This document shows positions 1 to 8,808 of a stretch of DNA of 64,000 bases, in pieces. The position numbers and the translations under genes are program-made. The notes under the pieces are model-generated. The model was given only the letters and a program-made list of their open reading frames with translations, was not told the origin of the DNA and did not search any database. The stretch is from Rhodospirillaceae bacterium (GTDB taxonomy: Bacteria; Pseudomonadota; Alphaproteobacteria; DSM-16000; Inquilinaceae): the NCBI GenBank assembly GCA_020638575.1, contig JACKIH010000003.1, forward strand, positions 2,523,501 through 2,587,500. The letters run 5' to 3'. The first letter of the stretch is position 1. Each line of letters opens with the position of its first letter.

Positions 1-97
1 GAGTCGTAAAGTGCGACGTATTTGCGGTTTCGCTGAATATTAGCAACTCATCGAGATATTTCTCTTAATGGCTGCTCCTCGGTGCCCGCGCCGGGCC
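1..97. other. AT-richer intergenic edge, no gene
   Basis: Short stretch beyond the 3' end of lnt. It is visibly richer in A/T than the rest of the window and could hold a promoter for a gene outside the window, but no reading frame or clear motif is seen. Confidence 0.4.
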
Positions 98-1714
98 TCA
101 GGCCGGCCGCCGCCGGGGCCTTCCCAGCAGCCATGCCGCGAGCGCAAGGATGGCCCCCAGCAACGCCATTGGCAGGTCGCCATAGCGGGCATAGGGCGGC
201 GGCGCGTCGAGCGCCAGGGGCAAGGCGCCATCGATCAGGCCGCGCTCGCCCAGCGGCAGGCTCGCCACCACCCGGCCATAGGGATCGACGATGCCGCTGA
301 TGCCGGTGTTGGCCACCCGCACCAGGGGCAGGCCCTCCTCCACCGCGCGCACGCTGGCGATGGCGAAATGCTGGTGGGGGCCGGCGCTGATGCCGTACCA
401 GGCGTCGTTGGTGAGGTTGAGCAGCCATTGCGGGCGTTCCGCCCCCGGCTGCCGGTCGGTCACCGCACCGGGGAAGATGATCTCGTAGCAGATCATCGGG
501 CCCACCGGCGGCAGCCCCGGCAGATCGAGCGTGTGCGGGCCGGGGCCGGCGGAATAGTCGACCCGGCTCGCCACCGCGTCGAACGGCAGCCAGTCGCGCA
601 ACGGCACGTATTCGCCGAACGGCACCAGATGGGCCTTGTCGTAGGTGCCCGCCACCTCCGCCGCCGCAGTCACCGCCACCAGGCCGTTCCAGTATTGCCG
701 CGCATCGTCGGGGCCGGTGCGGCGCGGGGCGCCGAGGATCACCAGCCCGCCCACCGGTGCCACCTGGGCGATCGCCTGGCGGGCCGCGGGGTCGCTGTCC
801 GCCCGGTAGGGGATGGCGGTTTCCGGCCAGATGACCACGGTAGGCGGCGGCGCCCCGGCCGCCCCCGGCTCTACGCTCATCTCCCGCTGCAGGGCGAAAT
901 GGCTGTGGAACAGCTCCGGGTCCCACTTGTCGGACTGGTCGATGTTGGGCTGCACCAGGCGCAGGGTGATGCCTTCGTGCACCGGCATGGGCCCGTCCGG
1001 CACGCGCTGCCAGCCCCATACCGCCACCGCCGCCAGCACCGCCAGGCCGGCGAGGGTGGCCGCAGCGCCGCGACGGGTGCCTCCCTTCCCCAGGGGGGCC
1101 GCCAGGGTGGCGGGCAGGGCGGCCACCGCCACGGTCACGAGGCTGACGCCGTAGATGCCGATGAGCGAGGCGAGCTGGATCACCGGTGTCCAGTCCGTCC
1201 AGGCATAGCCGATCAGGTTCCAGGGAAAGCCGGTGAGCGCATGGCCGCGCAGCCATTCCGCGGCGGTCCAGCCGACCGCCAGCGCCAGTGGCCGGGCGAG
1301 CCCGCGCCAGGCGATGAGGCGGGCGGCCAGCGTGCCGAGGCCGGAGAACAGGGCCAGCAGGAACGGCAGGCCGAACACGGTGAGGGGCAGCATGTAGAAG
1401 AAGCGCCCGATATCCACGCCGAGCGCGAAGGAGATCCAATAGAGCCCCAGCACGAAGTGGCCGAAGCCGAACCAGAAGCCCACGGCGAAGGCGCCGCGCT
1501 TGGTGGTGGTGCCGTCGATCAGCCAGACCATGGCCGGCAGCACCAGCCACAGCACCGGGGCGGCGGACACCGGCGGCAGGGCGGCCACCGCGAACATGCC
1601 GAGCGTAAAGGCAAAGCCCCAGCGCCGCCAGCCGCGCAGGGTGGCGACCGAGGCCGCGAGGCGGCCGAGCCGCCCCGTTCCGGCCGTGCTCTCCGCCATC
1701 ATGTCCGCCGTCAT
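98..1714 (-). CDS. lnt: Apolipoprotein N-acyltransferase Lnt
   Basis: Inner-membrane enzyme that adds the third acyl chain to the N-terminal Cys of apolipoproteins. The 538-residue product has hydrophobic segments in its first ~200 residues, then a nitrilase-type domain. The catalytic triad is readable: Glu in VVIWPETAIPYR, Lys in GTYDKAHLVPFGEY and Cys in GPMICYEIIFPG. Length fits the family (500-540). The ATG at 1714 lies four bases after the corC stop; a GTG at 1729 would overlap corC by 11 bases and is the alternative. It is the last gene of a coupled run corC-lnt. Several predicted lipoproteins in this window would be substrates. Confidence 0.95.
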   Translation of the reverse strand: MTADMMAESTAGTGRLGRLAASVATLRGWRRWGFAFTLGMFAVAALPPVSAAPVLWLVLPAMVWLIDGTTTKRGAFAVGFWFGFGHFVLGLYWISFALGVDIGRFFYMLPLTVFGLPFLLALFSGLGTLAARLIAWRGLARPLALAVGWTAAEWLRGHALTGFPWNLIGYAWTDWTPVIQLASLIGIYGVSLVTVAVAALPATLAAPLGKGGTRRGAAATLAGLAVLAAVAVWGWQRVPDGPMPVHEGITLRLVQPNIDQSDKWDPELFHSHFALQREMSVEPGAAGAPPPTVVIWPETAIPYRADSDPAARQAIAQVAPVGGLVILGAPRRTGPDDARQYWNGLVAVTAAAEVAGTYDKAHLVPFGEYVPLRDWLPFDAVASRVDYSAGPGPHTLDLPGLPPVGPMICYEIIFPGAVTDRQPGAERPQWLLNLTNDAWYGISAGPHQHFAIASVRAVEEGLPLVRVANTGISGIVDPYGRVVASLPLGERGLIDGALPLALDAPPPYARYGDLPMALLGAILALAAWLLGRPRRRPA

Positions 1715-1718
1715 TTTC

Positions 1719-2669
1719 TCAGCGCTCACCGGCAGCGGCGTGCGGGGGCGCGTGGGGCTCCACCCGGCGGATGCGCAGCGACTTCACCCGCCGCGGATCG
1801 CTGTCGATCACCTCCAGCTCCAGGCCGGCGGGCAGCGTGATCAGCTCGCCGCGCACCGGCACCCGGCCGGCGTGGGTGAACACCAGCCCGCCCAGGGTGT
1901 CGATATCCTCGCGTTCCTCGTCGTCCAGGATCGGGCCGACCGTTTCCTCGAACTCTTCCACCGGCACGCGCGCATCGGCCACCCAGGAGCCGTCGGGCAT
2001 GGCTTCGATATGCGGCGTGGCATCGATGTCGTGCTCGTCCTTGATTTCGCCGACGATCACCTCGACCACGTCCTCGATGGTGATGAGGCCGTCGATGCCG
2101 CCGAACTCGTCGACCACCAGGGCCAGGTGCTGGCGCGATTGGCGCATTTCCAGCAGCAGGTCGAGCGCCGGCATGGAGGGAGCGACGATCAGCACGTCGC
2201 GCACCATGTCGCAGAGGTGGACATCGGCGTCTGCGGCATCGGCCTTGGCGACGATGTCCTTGATGTGCACGAAGCCCACCACGTCGTCCAAGGTTTCGCG
2301 GTAGACCGGCAGGCGGCTGTGGGCGCGCTTGGACAGCAGCGTCCGCAGCTCCGACAAGGGGGTGCCGATATCCACCGCCACGATGTCGGCGCGCGGCACC
2401 ATCAGGTCGGCGGCGGTGGTTTCCCTTAGGTTGAGGACGTTGGCGATGAGCTGGCGTTCGTGCACGGCGATGGGCTCGTCCGGCCGGCCGCCGTCGTCCT
2501 CGCGCTCCTCGATCAGTTCCTCGATGGTCTCGCGCCAGTTGTTCTCCGGCTTGCTGCCGAGGGCCGAGCGCAGCCAGCCGCGGAACAGCCCCCCGAGGGA
2601 CGATGAACTGGAAAGATCGGCCCCGCCCTGTGCGCGGGGCCCCCGACTGTCGGAATGGGTGTCAGCCAT
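1719..2669 (-). CDS. corC: CorC/HlyC-type CBS-domain protein
   Basis: 316-residue protein with a CBS pair (about residues 65-190; LMVPRADIVAVD, DDVVGFVHIKD, LALVVDEFGGIDGLITIEDV) followed by a C-terminal CorC_HlyC transporter-associated domain (LGGLVFTHAGRVPVRGE). Such proteins are linked to Mg/Co efflux or act as regulatory subunits; the short soluble form without a DUF21 membrane domain is typical beside ybeY in Proteobacteria. The ATG at 2669 overlaps the 3' end of ybeY by eight bases, indicating coupling. The exact transport role is inferred from family and neighbours only. Confidence 0.9.
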   Translation of the reverse strand: MADTHSDSRGPRAQGGADLSSSSSLGGLFRGWLRSALGSKPENNWRETIEELIEEREDDGGRPDEPIAVHERQLIANVLNLRETTAADLMVPRADIVAVDIGTPLSELRTLLSKRAHSRLPVYRETLDDVVGFVHIKDIVAKADAADADVHLCDMVRDVLIVAPSMPALDLLLEMRQSRQHLALVVDEFGGIDGLITIEDVVEVIVGEIKDEHDIDATPHIEAMPDGSWVADARVPVEEFEETVGPILDDEEREDIDTLGGLVFTHAGRVPVRGELITLPAGLELEVIDSDPRRVKSLRIRRVEPHAPPHAAAGER

Positions 2670-3252
2670 GGTTCGGTTCGTTGGCAGAGGAGGCCGCAGT
2701 TGGATCGCCGGCATCGCCCAAGGGCTGCCGGTAGGGATCGGGGATGCCCAGCCGCCCGAGGACGGCGGTTTCCAGGGATTCCATGCGGTCGGCGTCGGTA
2801 TCGTCGCTGTGGTCGAAACCCAGCAAGTGTAGCACGCCATGCACCACAAGGTGTGCAAGATGATGCCCGAAAGGGCGGCCGCTATCGTCCGCCTCGCGCC
2901 GGCAGGTCTCCAGCGCCACCACGATGTCGCCCAGCACCAGCGGCGCGCCGGGCGGGCGCGGCCCCGGAGTGTCCTCCAACGCGAAGGAAAGTACGTTGGT
3001 GGGCTTGTCGACGCCGCGATAATCGCGGTTGAGCGTGCGCACTTCGGCGTCGTCGGTGAGCAGGATGGAGACCTCCGCCGGTCCCTCCCCGCCGCCACCG
3101 GTGGCCGCCAGGCCGGAGGTGAGCGCCAGCCGTGCCGCGCGCTCGATGAGGTCGAGGCCGGCCGACCCGGCCACGGCAGCCTCCCAGTCGCCGGCCCCGA
3201 TCTCGATGTCGATGCCGTGGTTGCCGGACGCGGCCGTCGCCGGTGCGCTCAC
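2662..3252 (-). CDS. ybeY: Endoribonuclease YbeY
   Basis: 196-residue metal-dependent RNase involved in 16S rRNA 3'-end maturation and ribosome quality control. The zinc signature H-x3-H-x5-H is present as HGVLHLLGFDH, preceded by the family block VLSFALEDTP and LGDIVVALE. The start is a GTG at 3252 that overlaps the phoH stop (GTGA), so translation is probably coupled. The N-terminal ~20 residues are not conserved in kind but no better start is available. It sits between phoH and corC, the usual proteobacterial order. Confidence 0.95.
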   Translation of the reverse strand: MSAPATAASGNHGIDIEIGAGDWEAAVAGSAGLDLIERAARLALTSGLAATGGGGEGPAEVSILLTDDAEVRTLNRDYRGVDKPTNVLSFALEDTPGPRPPGAPLVLGDIVVALETCRREADDSGRPFGHHLAHLVVHGVLHLLGFDHSDDTDADRMESLETAVLGRLGIPDPYRQPLGDAGDPTAASSANEPNHG

Positions 3253-4247
3253 GGCTTGCCCTCCCGGCCAGCCGCGGCCCGCGCCGCTTCGCGCCGCTCG
3301 TAGGCACGGACCACGCGGGCCACCAGGTCCGAGCGCACCACGTCGCCATCGGTCAACCGCACCACGGCGATATCCTCCAGCCCTTCCAGGAGCCCCACGG
3401 CATCCAAGAGCCCGCTGGGGGTGCCCGGCGGCAGGTCCACCTGGGTGGGATCGCCGTTCACCACCATCACGCCGTTCTCGCCAAGCCGGGTCAGCAACAT
3501 GCGCATCTGCATGATGGTGATGTTCTGGGCCTCGTCGACGATGACGAAGGCGTTGTCCAGCGTGCGGCCGCGCATGAAGGCGATCGGCGCCACCTCGATG
3601 GTTTCGTTGGCCAGGTAGCGGTCGCGCTGGTCGGCCGGCATCAGCTTGTCGAGCGCATCGTAGATGGGCCGGAGATAGGGGTTCACCTTCTCCTTCAGGT
3701 CGCCGGGCAGGAAGCCCAGGCGCTCGCCGGCTTCCACCGCCGGACGGGTCAGCACGATGCGGCGGATGCCGCGCGCCGGATTGTTGGTGAGCAGCGACAC
3801 CGCCTGGGCGGCGGCAAGGAAGGTCTTGCCGGTGCCGGCCGGCCCCAGCCCGAACACCAGCGAGTGGCTGGCCATGGCGCGGATGAAGTCGAGCTGGCCC
3901 GCCGACTGCGCCTCGATGGCGCCGAAGCGGGTGCGGATGGCTTCCTGCGGGCTGGGCTCGGCCCGCGCCGGGCCGTCGCGCACCAGGCGAACAGCGGCGT
4001 CCACCTCGCGGTGGCCGAGGGGCTGGCCCTGCTGCAGGCGGCGCCACAGCCGGCGCAGCGCCCGGTCGGCCAACTCCACCGCCGCCTCCTCGCCCGAAAC
4101 GGTGAGCTGGTTGCCGCGAAAGGCGGTGGTGACGCCGAGCTGGGCGTCCATGCGGGCGAGGTGGCTGTTGTGGGGCCCCACCAGTTCCTGCAGCAGGCGG
4201 TTGTCGTCGAAGCGCAGGACGTGGCCGGTCACGGTGTCGGCGGTCAT
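3249..4247 (-). CDS. phoH: PhoH-family ATPase (YbeZ)
   Basis: 332-residue cytoplasmic P-loop ATPase, functional partner of YbeY in RNA metabolism. The Walker A is GLGPAGTGKTFLAA (about residues 135-148), Walker B is AFVIVDEAQN, and a sensor-like VVNGDPTQVDLP follows. An N-terminal KH-like region precedes the ATPase domain. The ATG at 4247 overlaps the miaB stop as ATGA. Position between miaB and ybeY is the canonical arrangement. Confidence 0.95.
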   Translation of the reverse strand: MTADTVTGHVLRFDDNRLLQELVGPHNSHLARMDAQLGVTTAFRGNQLTVSGEEAAVELADRALRRLWRRLQQGQPLGHREVDAAVRLVRDGPARAEPSPQEAIRTRFGAIEAQSAGQLDFIRAMASHSLVFGLGPAGTGKTFLAAAQAVSLLTNNPARGIRRIVLTRPAVEAGERLGFLPGDLKEKVNPYLRPIYDALDKLMPADQRDRYLANETIEVAPIAFMRGRTLDNAFVIVDEAQNITIMQMRMLLTRLGENGVMVVNGDPTQVDLPPGTPSGLLDAVGLLEGLEDIAVVRLTDGDVVRSDLVARVVRAYERREAARAAAGREGKP

Positions 4248-5683
4248 GCCGCTTCACCGGCGGCGGGGCGATCGGGCGGGCGGGCGATGGCGACCACGCC
4301 GTCCACCGTCACCGCCTCGCCGGCCAGGCTGTTGGCCCGCGCTTCTGTGATGCGCACGTCGACGACGCGGCCGATCAGCCGGTCGGACGCCTCCAGCGTC
4401 ACCGCCTGCAGGTAGGGCGTGCGCCCCGCCGCCTGGCCGGGGTGGCGGCCGGGCTTTTCCAGCAGTACCGGCTGCACGGTGCCGACGGTGGCGTGGTTGA
4501 AGGCCGTCTGCTGGGCCGCCAGAAGCTGTTGCAGGGCCGTCAGCCGTGCGGACGACACGGCGGCGTCCACCTGGCCCGGCAGGGTGGCCGCGGGCGTGCC
4601 CGGCCGCGCGCTGTAGGCGAAGCTGTAGGCCTGGGCGAAGCCGGTCTCGGTGACCAGGCGCAAGGTGGCGGCGAAATCCCCATCGGTTTCGCCGGGGAAG
4701 CCGACGATGAAGTCCGACGACAGCGCCAGGTCCGGCCGGGCGGTGCGCAGCGCGTCGACCGTGCGGCGGAAGTCATCGGCGGTATGGCGGCGGTTCATCG
4801 CCTTGAGGATTCGGTCGGACCCGCTTTGCACCGGCAGGTGCAGGAAGGGCATGAGCTGGGGCAGGTCGCGGTGGGCGGCGATCAGCTCGCCATCCACGTC
4901 GCGCGGGTGGGAGGTGGTGTAGCGCAGCCGCGGCAGCTCGGGCAGCGCGTCGGCCAATGCGGCCAGCAGCCGGCCGAGCCCCCAGGTGCCACCGTCCGGG
5001 GCGGCCCCGTGGTAGGCGTTGACGTTCTGGCCGAGCAGCGTGATCTCCAGCGCCCCGGCCGCCGCCAGCCGCCGCGCCTCGTCCACGATGTCCGCCACCG
5101 GGCGGGAAAACTCCGCCCCCCGGGTATAGGGCACAACGCAGAAGGTGCAGAATTTGTCGCAGCCCTCCTGTACCGACAGGAAGGCGGTGGGGCCGGTGGC
5201 GGCGTGCTCGCCCGGCAGGTGGTCGAACTTGCTGATGGCCGGGAATTCGGTGTTGAGCACCGGGGTCCCGCGGGCGCGTTCGGCGCGGGCCACCATCTCC
5301 GGCAGCTCGTGATAGGTCTGCGGGCCGAACACCAGGTCGACATAGGGGGCGCGGGCCAGAATCTCCTCGCCCTCCGCCTGGGCGACACAGCCCGCCACCG
5401 CGATCATCGCATCGGGCCGGCCGGGCCGCGCACGGGCGGCGCGCAGGCGCCCCAGCTCGGAGAACACCTTCTCCGTCGCCTTCTCGCGGATGTGGCAGGT
5501 GTTGAGGATCATCAAGTCGGCATCGTCGGGGCGATCGGTGGGGGCATAGCCGAGCGGCGCCAGGACATCCGCCATGCGCGCGGAGTCGTAGACGTTCATC
5601 TGGCAGCCCCAGGTCTTCAGATAGAGGCGTTTGGGTTCCCGCGCGGTCACGTCGCCGCCGTCTCCTCTCATCGCTGTCGACAT
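4244..5683 (-). CDS. miaB: tRNA-2-methylthio-N6-dimethylallyladenosine synthase MiaB
   Basis: Radical-SAM methylthiotransferase acting on A37 of tRNAs reading UNN codons. The N-terminal UPF0004 domain has its three cluster cysteines (TWGCQMN, NTCHIREK, VAGCVAQ), the radical-SAM triad is CDKFCTFC, and a C-terminal TRAM domain ends the protein. 479 residues from the ATG at 5683, eight bases after the olsA stop. The start is not certain: an in-frame ATG at 5671 and a GTG at 5650, the latter preceded by AGGAGA at good distance, would remove 4 or 11 residues. Confidence 0.93.
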   Translation of the reverse strand: MSTAMRGDGGDVTAREPKRLYLKTWGCQMNVYDSARMADVLAPLGYAPTDRPDDADLMILNTCHIREKATEKVFSELGRLRAARARPGRPDAMIAVAGCVAQAEGEEILARAPYVDLVFGPQTYHELPEMVARAERARGTPVLNTEFPAISKFDHLPGEHAATGPTAFLSVQEGCDKFCTFCVVPYTRGAEFSRPVADIVDEARRLAAAGALEITLLGQNVNAYHGAAPDGGTWGLGRLLAALADALPELPRLRYTTSHPRDVDGELIAAHRDLPQLMPFLHLPVQSGSDRILKAMNRRHTADDFRRTVDALRTARPDLALSSDFIVGFPGETDGDFAATLRLVTETGFAQAYSFAYSARPGTPAATLPGQVDAAVSSARLTALQQLLAAQQTAFNHATVGTVQPVLLEKPGRHPGQAAGRTPYLQAVTLEASDRLIGRVVDVRITEARANSLAGEAVTVDGVVAIARPPDRPAAGEAA

Positions 5684-5690
5684 CGGCCGC

Positions 5691-6539
5691 TCAGGCAACG
5701 CCGGGGGCGGCACCGTGGTCGGCCGGTGCGCCCTGCGGCCGGTGCCGGTGCTCGGGCATCGGCCGGCCCGACAGGGCGGCGGCCACGCCGTCCGCCACCA
5801 CGTTCTCGCAATAGCTCGCCAGCGCCTTGCGCGAGCCGAACTCCGCCACGGTGACCGGGGCGTGGAAGGTGACGGTGATGGTCAGCGAGCCGATGCCGGC
5901 GACCCGCCAGATATGGGACAGCAGGTCCATATCCCCATACCACGAATACAGCCAACGCAGATTGCGGCCGAGCGGCCATCCGTCCAGATGGGTGCAGGCG
6001 AGCGATATGGGCTGCACCGTCAGCGGCCTGCCGTCCGCACCCGGCGTGCTGGCCACGGCGAACAGCGCGCTGCGGAAGGGCAGCGTGCGGTTGCCATCCG
6101 ACGAGGTGCCCTCGGGGAACAAGATCAGCCGCCCGCCGTCGCCGAGCCGCTCGACGATGCTGTCGCGCTGGCGGCCGGCACTGGCCCGCTTGCGGTCCAC
6201 ATAGACGGTGCGCTGGAGCTTCGACAGGGGCCCGAAGAAGGGCCAGCCGGACACCTCGGTCTTGGCGACGAAGCAACCGTCGATCAGGGCGCCCAGGACG
6301 ATAATGTCGAGATAGGAGGTGTGGTTGGAGACGAACAGGCAGGGGTGTGCCGCGTCCGGATGGCCGTTGACCGCGAAGCGGAAGCCGAGGATCCAGGCGC
6401 ACATGCGGTGGTAGGCCCGCGGGAAGGTTTCCCGCGCCGGCGACTTCATCAGCAGCAGCACGCCTTGCACCGGTACGCAGGCGAACGTCACCGCCAGGTA
6501 GGCGATGAGCCGCACGAGGGCGAGGAGGGGAGAGCTCAC
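5691..6539 (-). CDS. olsA: Lyso-ornithine lipid acyltransferase (OlsA-like PlsC family)
   Basis: 282-residue membrane-associated 1-acyl-sn-glycerol-3-phosphate acyltransferase family member. Motif I is SNHTSYLD (NHx4D), motif III is LFPEGTSSDG. A hydrophobic segment opens the protein. PlsC-family enzymes either make phosphatidic acid or add the second acyl chain to lyso-ornithine lipid. The gene directly follows (14 bases) an OlsB-like GNAT gene, the olsBA order, so the OlsA role is favoured on context. The start is GTG at 6539. A generic PlsC cannot be excluded from sequence alone. Confidence 0.8.
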   Translation of the reverse strand: MSSPLLALVRLIAYLAVTFACVPVQGVLLLMKSPARETFPRAYHRMCAWILGFRFAVNGHPDAAHPCLFVSNHTSYLDIIVLGALIDGCFVAKTEVSGWPFFGPLSKLQRTVYVDRKRASAGRQRDSIVERLGDGGRLILFPEGTSSDGNRTLPFRSALFAVASTPGADGRPLTVQPISLACTHLDGWPLGRNLRWLYSWYGDMDLLSHIWRVAGIGSLTITVTFHAPVTVAEFGSRKALASYCENVVADGVAAALSGRPMPEHRHRPQGAPADHGAAPGVA

Positions 6540-6553
6540 GCCGCCAGGCTCCG

Positions 6554-7405
6554 CTAACCGCCGCCGAAGGGCGGCAGCGGCGGGGGCGGGTCCTGCCGCT
6601 CGGCGTCCTGGCGTTCGTAGTGCTTGTAGTAGCGCTGGGTCACCAGGTCGGTCTTGACGATGATGCAGACATCGGTGGTGTGGAACTGCGGGTCGACCAC
6701 GGCGCCGTCACCGACATAGCCGCCCAGCCGCAGATAGCCCTTGATGAGGGGCGGGAGGCCGCTGAGGGCCGCCTTGCGGTCGATCTGGTCGGCCGGCACC
6801 CGGTCCATGGGCGTGTAGCGGCTCTCCACCGCGCGGGTGCGCAGGCCCGGCGGGGCCAGGTGGTTGTGGTGGAGGTAGGACAGCGGCATCGCCAGCTTCT
6901 CCGGGTCCACCCCGGGCAAGCTGGCGCAGCCGAACATGATGCCGATGTCGTAGTGGAAGACGTAGGTGGCGATACCGCGCCACAGGAGCTGCATGACCGC
7001 ACCGGTGCGGTAGTCCGCCGACACGCAGGAGCGGCCGAGCTCCAGGATCTCGCCGGGCTGGGCGAGGAGCTGGGCGATATCGTACTCGTCGGCGGTGTAG
7101 AACTGGCCGGCGCGCGCGGCATTGACCCGGCGCAGCAGGCGGTAGGTGGCCACCACGGCGTCGGCACCCTCGCCGCGCCCGTGGTCGAGCACCAGCAGGT
7201 GGTCGGCAAAGGGGTCGAAGGCATCGAAATCGCGGCCCGACGCCGCCATCTCCGCCGACGGTTTGGCCGCCATCTCGCGGTAGAAGATGTGGAAGCGCAG
7301 GCGCTGGGCGGCTTCGATCTCGGCGTCCGAGTGGGCCAGCCGGACCTCCAGGTCGCCGCTGCGGACGGAGGCCGGTCGGTCGGTCTCGGCGAAATGATCA
7401 GACAT
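6554..7405 (-). CDS. olsB: Ornithine-acyl-ACP N-acyltransferase (OlsB-like)
   Basis: 283-residue GNAT-fold protein of the OlsB/hemolysin-like group. Recognisable blocks are AAQRLRFHIFYREM near residue 35, EILELGRSCVSADYR in the acyl-carrier binding region, and the conserved GYLRLGGYVGDGAV towards the C terminus. OlsB makes lyso-ornithine lipid from ornithine and 3-hydroxyacyl-ACP; the next gene supplies the second acylation. Ornithine lipids are phosphorus-free membrane lipids often raised under phosphate stress. The ATG at 7405 is preceded by GCGGAG. The Pro-rich tail (DPPPPLPPFGGG) is not typical. Confidence 0.85.
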   Translation of the reverse strand: MSDHFAETDRPASVRSGDLEVRLAHSDAEIEAAQRLRFHIFYREMAAKPSAEMAASGRDFDAFDPFADHLLVLDHGRGEGADAVVATYRLLRRVNAARAGQFYTADEYDIAQLLAQPGEILELGRSCVSADYRTGAVMQLLWRGIATYVFHYDIGIMFGCASLPGVDPEKLAMPLSYLHHNHLAPPGLRTRAVESRYTPMDRVPADQIDRKAALSGLPPLIKGYLRLGGYVGDGAVVDPQFHTTDVCIIVKTDLVTQRYYKHYERQDAERQDPPPPLPPFGGG

Positions 7406-7646
7406 GGGCTCCGCGATGCATCACAAGCGATGGCCGCCGCCGGCCGCCGGACCCTCCGGCGGGGCAGCGCGGGTGAATCCCTATACCATCTCCGCGGTCC
7501 GACTCGGAACCGATTCGCCACGAGTCGCCGGCACAAGAAAGGCGCGCCGCCAAGCGACGCACCCTATCCTTGCCGTTCCCGACTTGACCTGGGGAGCCTG
7601 AGCACGGCGGTCGGTCAGACATGCGTCCGCCGTGCGCTCCGGCGCT

Positions 7647-8060
7647 CTAACCGTTGCGCCGGGCCTTGGTGCCGAGGCCGATCTGCTTCGCCAACTTGCT
7701 GCGCTGGGAGGCATAGTTCGGGGCGACCATCGGATATTCAGGTGAAAGGCCCCAGCGCTCCCGGTATTCCTCGAGGGTCATGTTGTACGCTGTTTTCAGG
7801 TGCCGTTTCAGCATCTTAAGCTGCTTGCCGTCCTCCAGACACACGATGTAATCCGGAGTCACGGACTTCTTGATCGGCACCGCAGGGACCAGCTTTTCCG
7901 GTTCCGGCTTTGGTTCCTTGCCCAGGTCGGTCAGAGTTGAATAGACCTGCTGGATGACGCGTGGCAGATCCTCCACTTCGACGGTGTTGCGACCGACATG
8001 CGCCGAGACGATCTGGGCTGTCAGGTTGAGCAGGTCGTCTGACGGTTTTTCGATGGTCAT
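7647..8060 (-). CDS. mucR: MucR/Ros-family transcriptional regulator
   Basis: 137-residue DNA-binding protein of the Ros/MucR family, global H-NS-like silencers in Alphaproteobacteria that control exopolysaccharide, motility and surface genes. The C-terminal half has the family core YIVCLEDGKQLKMLKRHL followed by MTLEEYRERWGL and YPMVAPNYA. The zinc-ligand pattern is reduced: the second Cys is Asp (CLED) and the second His is absent (RHLKTAYNMT), so zinc binding may be weak or lost. ATG at 8060 has GGAG seven bases upstream; a TTG at 8072 is less likely. It lies between rimI and olsB, and a promoter is visible upstream. Confidence 0.92.
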   Translation of the reverse strand: MTIEKPSDDLLNLTAQIVSAHVGRNTVEVEDLPRVIQQVYSTLTDLGKEPKPEPEKLVPAVPIKKSVTPDYIVCLEDGKQLKMLKRHLKTAYNMTLEEYRERWGLSPEYPMVAPNYASQRSKLAKQIGLGTKARRNG

Positions 8061-8086
8061 TATCGGCTCCAACCAAGGTTTCTCGA

Positions 8087-8115
8087 AATCTAGAATACAG
8101 TTCGATTGGTTTCAA
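8087..8115 (-). promoter_or_regulatory. Candidate sigma-70 promoter of mucR
   Basis: Reading the minus strand, TTGAAA (8115-8110) and TAGATT (8092-8087) are separated by 17 bases and lie about 30 bases ahead of the mucR start. The surroundings are unusually A/T-rich for this genome, which also fits the low-specificity AT-rich sites bound by MucR proteins, so autoregulation is possible. Predicted from consensus only. Confidence 0.5.
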
Positions 8116-8325
8116 TAGGGGTGAAGTGATTTTTCCACATGAAATGGCAATTCTCCCTGACAGGCGTGTCGGGATAGTGCCGATCTCGCCATAGACCCAG
8201 TAATCCTCAAGCGCGACATGGTCCACTATGGCAATCTCGGCAATTGAAACCGGACACCGCGGGGATTCCGCCTGGGGCCGCGGGCGAGGGCCGGGGCCGA
8301 CGGGCCAACAATGCGAGAAACCGCG

Positions 8326-8808
8326 CTACGGCAAGGGCCGCACCATCACCAGGGCATCGGCCGGCCTTTCGCTGCGCTGGTAGTAGCCCCGCCGCCGGCC
8401 GGCGAGCGTAAAGCTGCGGGCGGCATAGAGCGCGCGGGCGGCGGTGTTGGGATCGGCCACTTCCAGGTGGAGGCGAGTCGCACCGGCGGCGGCCGCCGCC
8501 GCCAGTCCCCAATCCAGAAGCCGCACGCCGAGGCCGCGCCGTCGCGCCGCCGGCACGACGCCGAGGGTCAGCACTTCCGCCTCGTCGACCAGCAGCCGCC
8601 AGGCGAAGGCACCCAGCGGTGCAGGGTCGGCTCCGGCCGGTACGGCGAGGCCGACATGCACCGTGGGATCGGCCAGCAGGCTCCCCCAGGCTGCGTCCGA
8701 CCAGGCGGGCTCGTCCCAGGGGCCGTCGAGATAGGCGGCCTGGAGAGCCTCCAGCACCGCGGCGTGGGCAGGCTTGGCGGCGGCGATCGCGATATCGTCT
8801 GCGGTCAT
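8326..8808 (-). CDS. rimI: Ribosomal protein S18-alanine N-acetyltransferase RimI
   Basis: 160-residue GNAT acetyltransferase. The acetyl-CoA binding motif A is seen as TLGVVPAARRRGLGVRLLDW (RRxxG/A), followed by HLEVADPNTAARALYAARSF, which is typical of RimI. The ATG at 8808 overlaps the tsaB stop (ATGA). RimI is usually encoded next to tsaB, as here. Confidence 0.9.
   Translation of the reverse strand: MTADDIAIAAAKPAHAAVLEALQAAYLDGPWDEPAWSDAAWGSLLADPTVHVGLAVPAGADPAPLGAFAWRLLVDEAEVLTLGVVPAARRRGLGVRLLDWGLAAAAAAGATRLHLEVADPNTAARALYAARSFTLAGRRRGYYQRSERPADALVMVRPLP

Noticed and set aside
68..1840. 590-codon open frame on the plus strand opposite lnt
   Set aside because: Antisense shadow: lnt on the other strand has catalytic motifs and an operon context; the plus-strand product is Arg/Gly/His-rich with no domain. 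High GC makes such frames common here.
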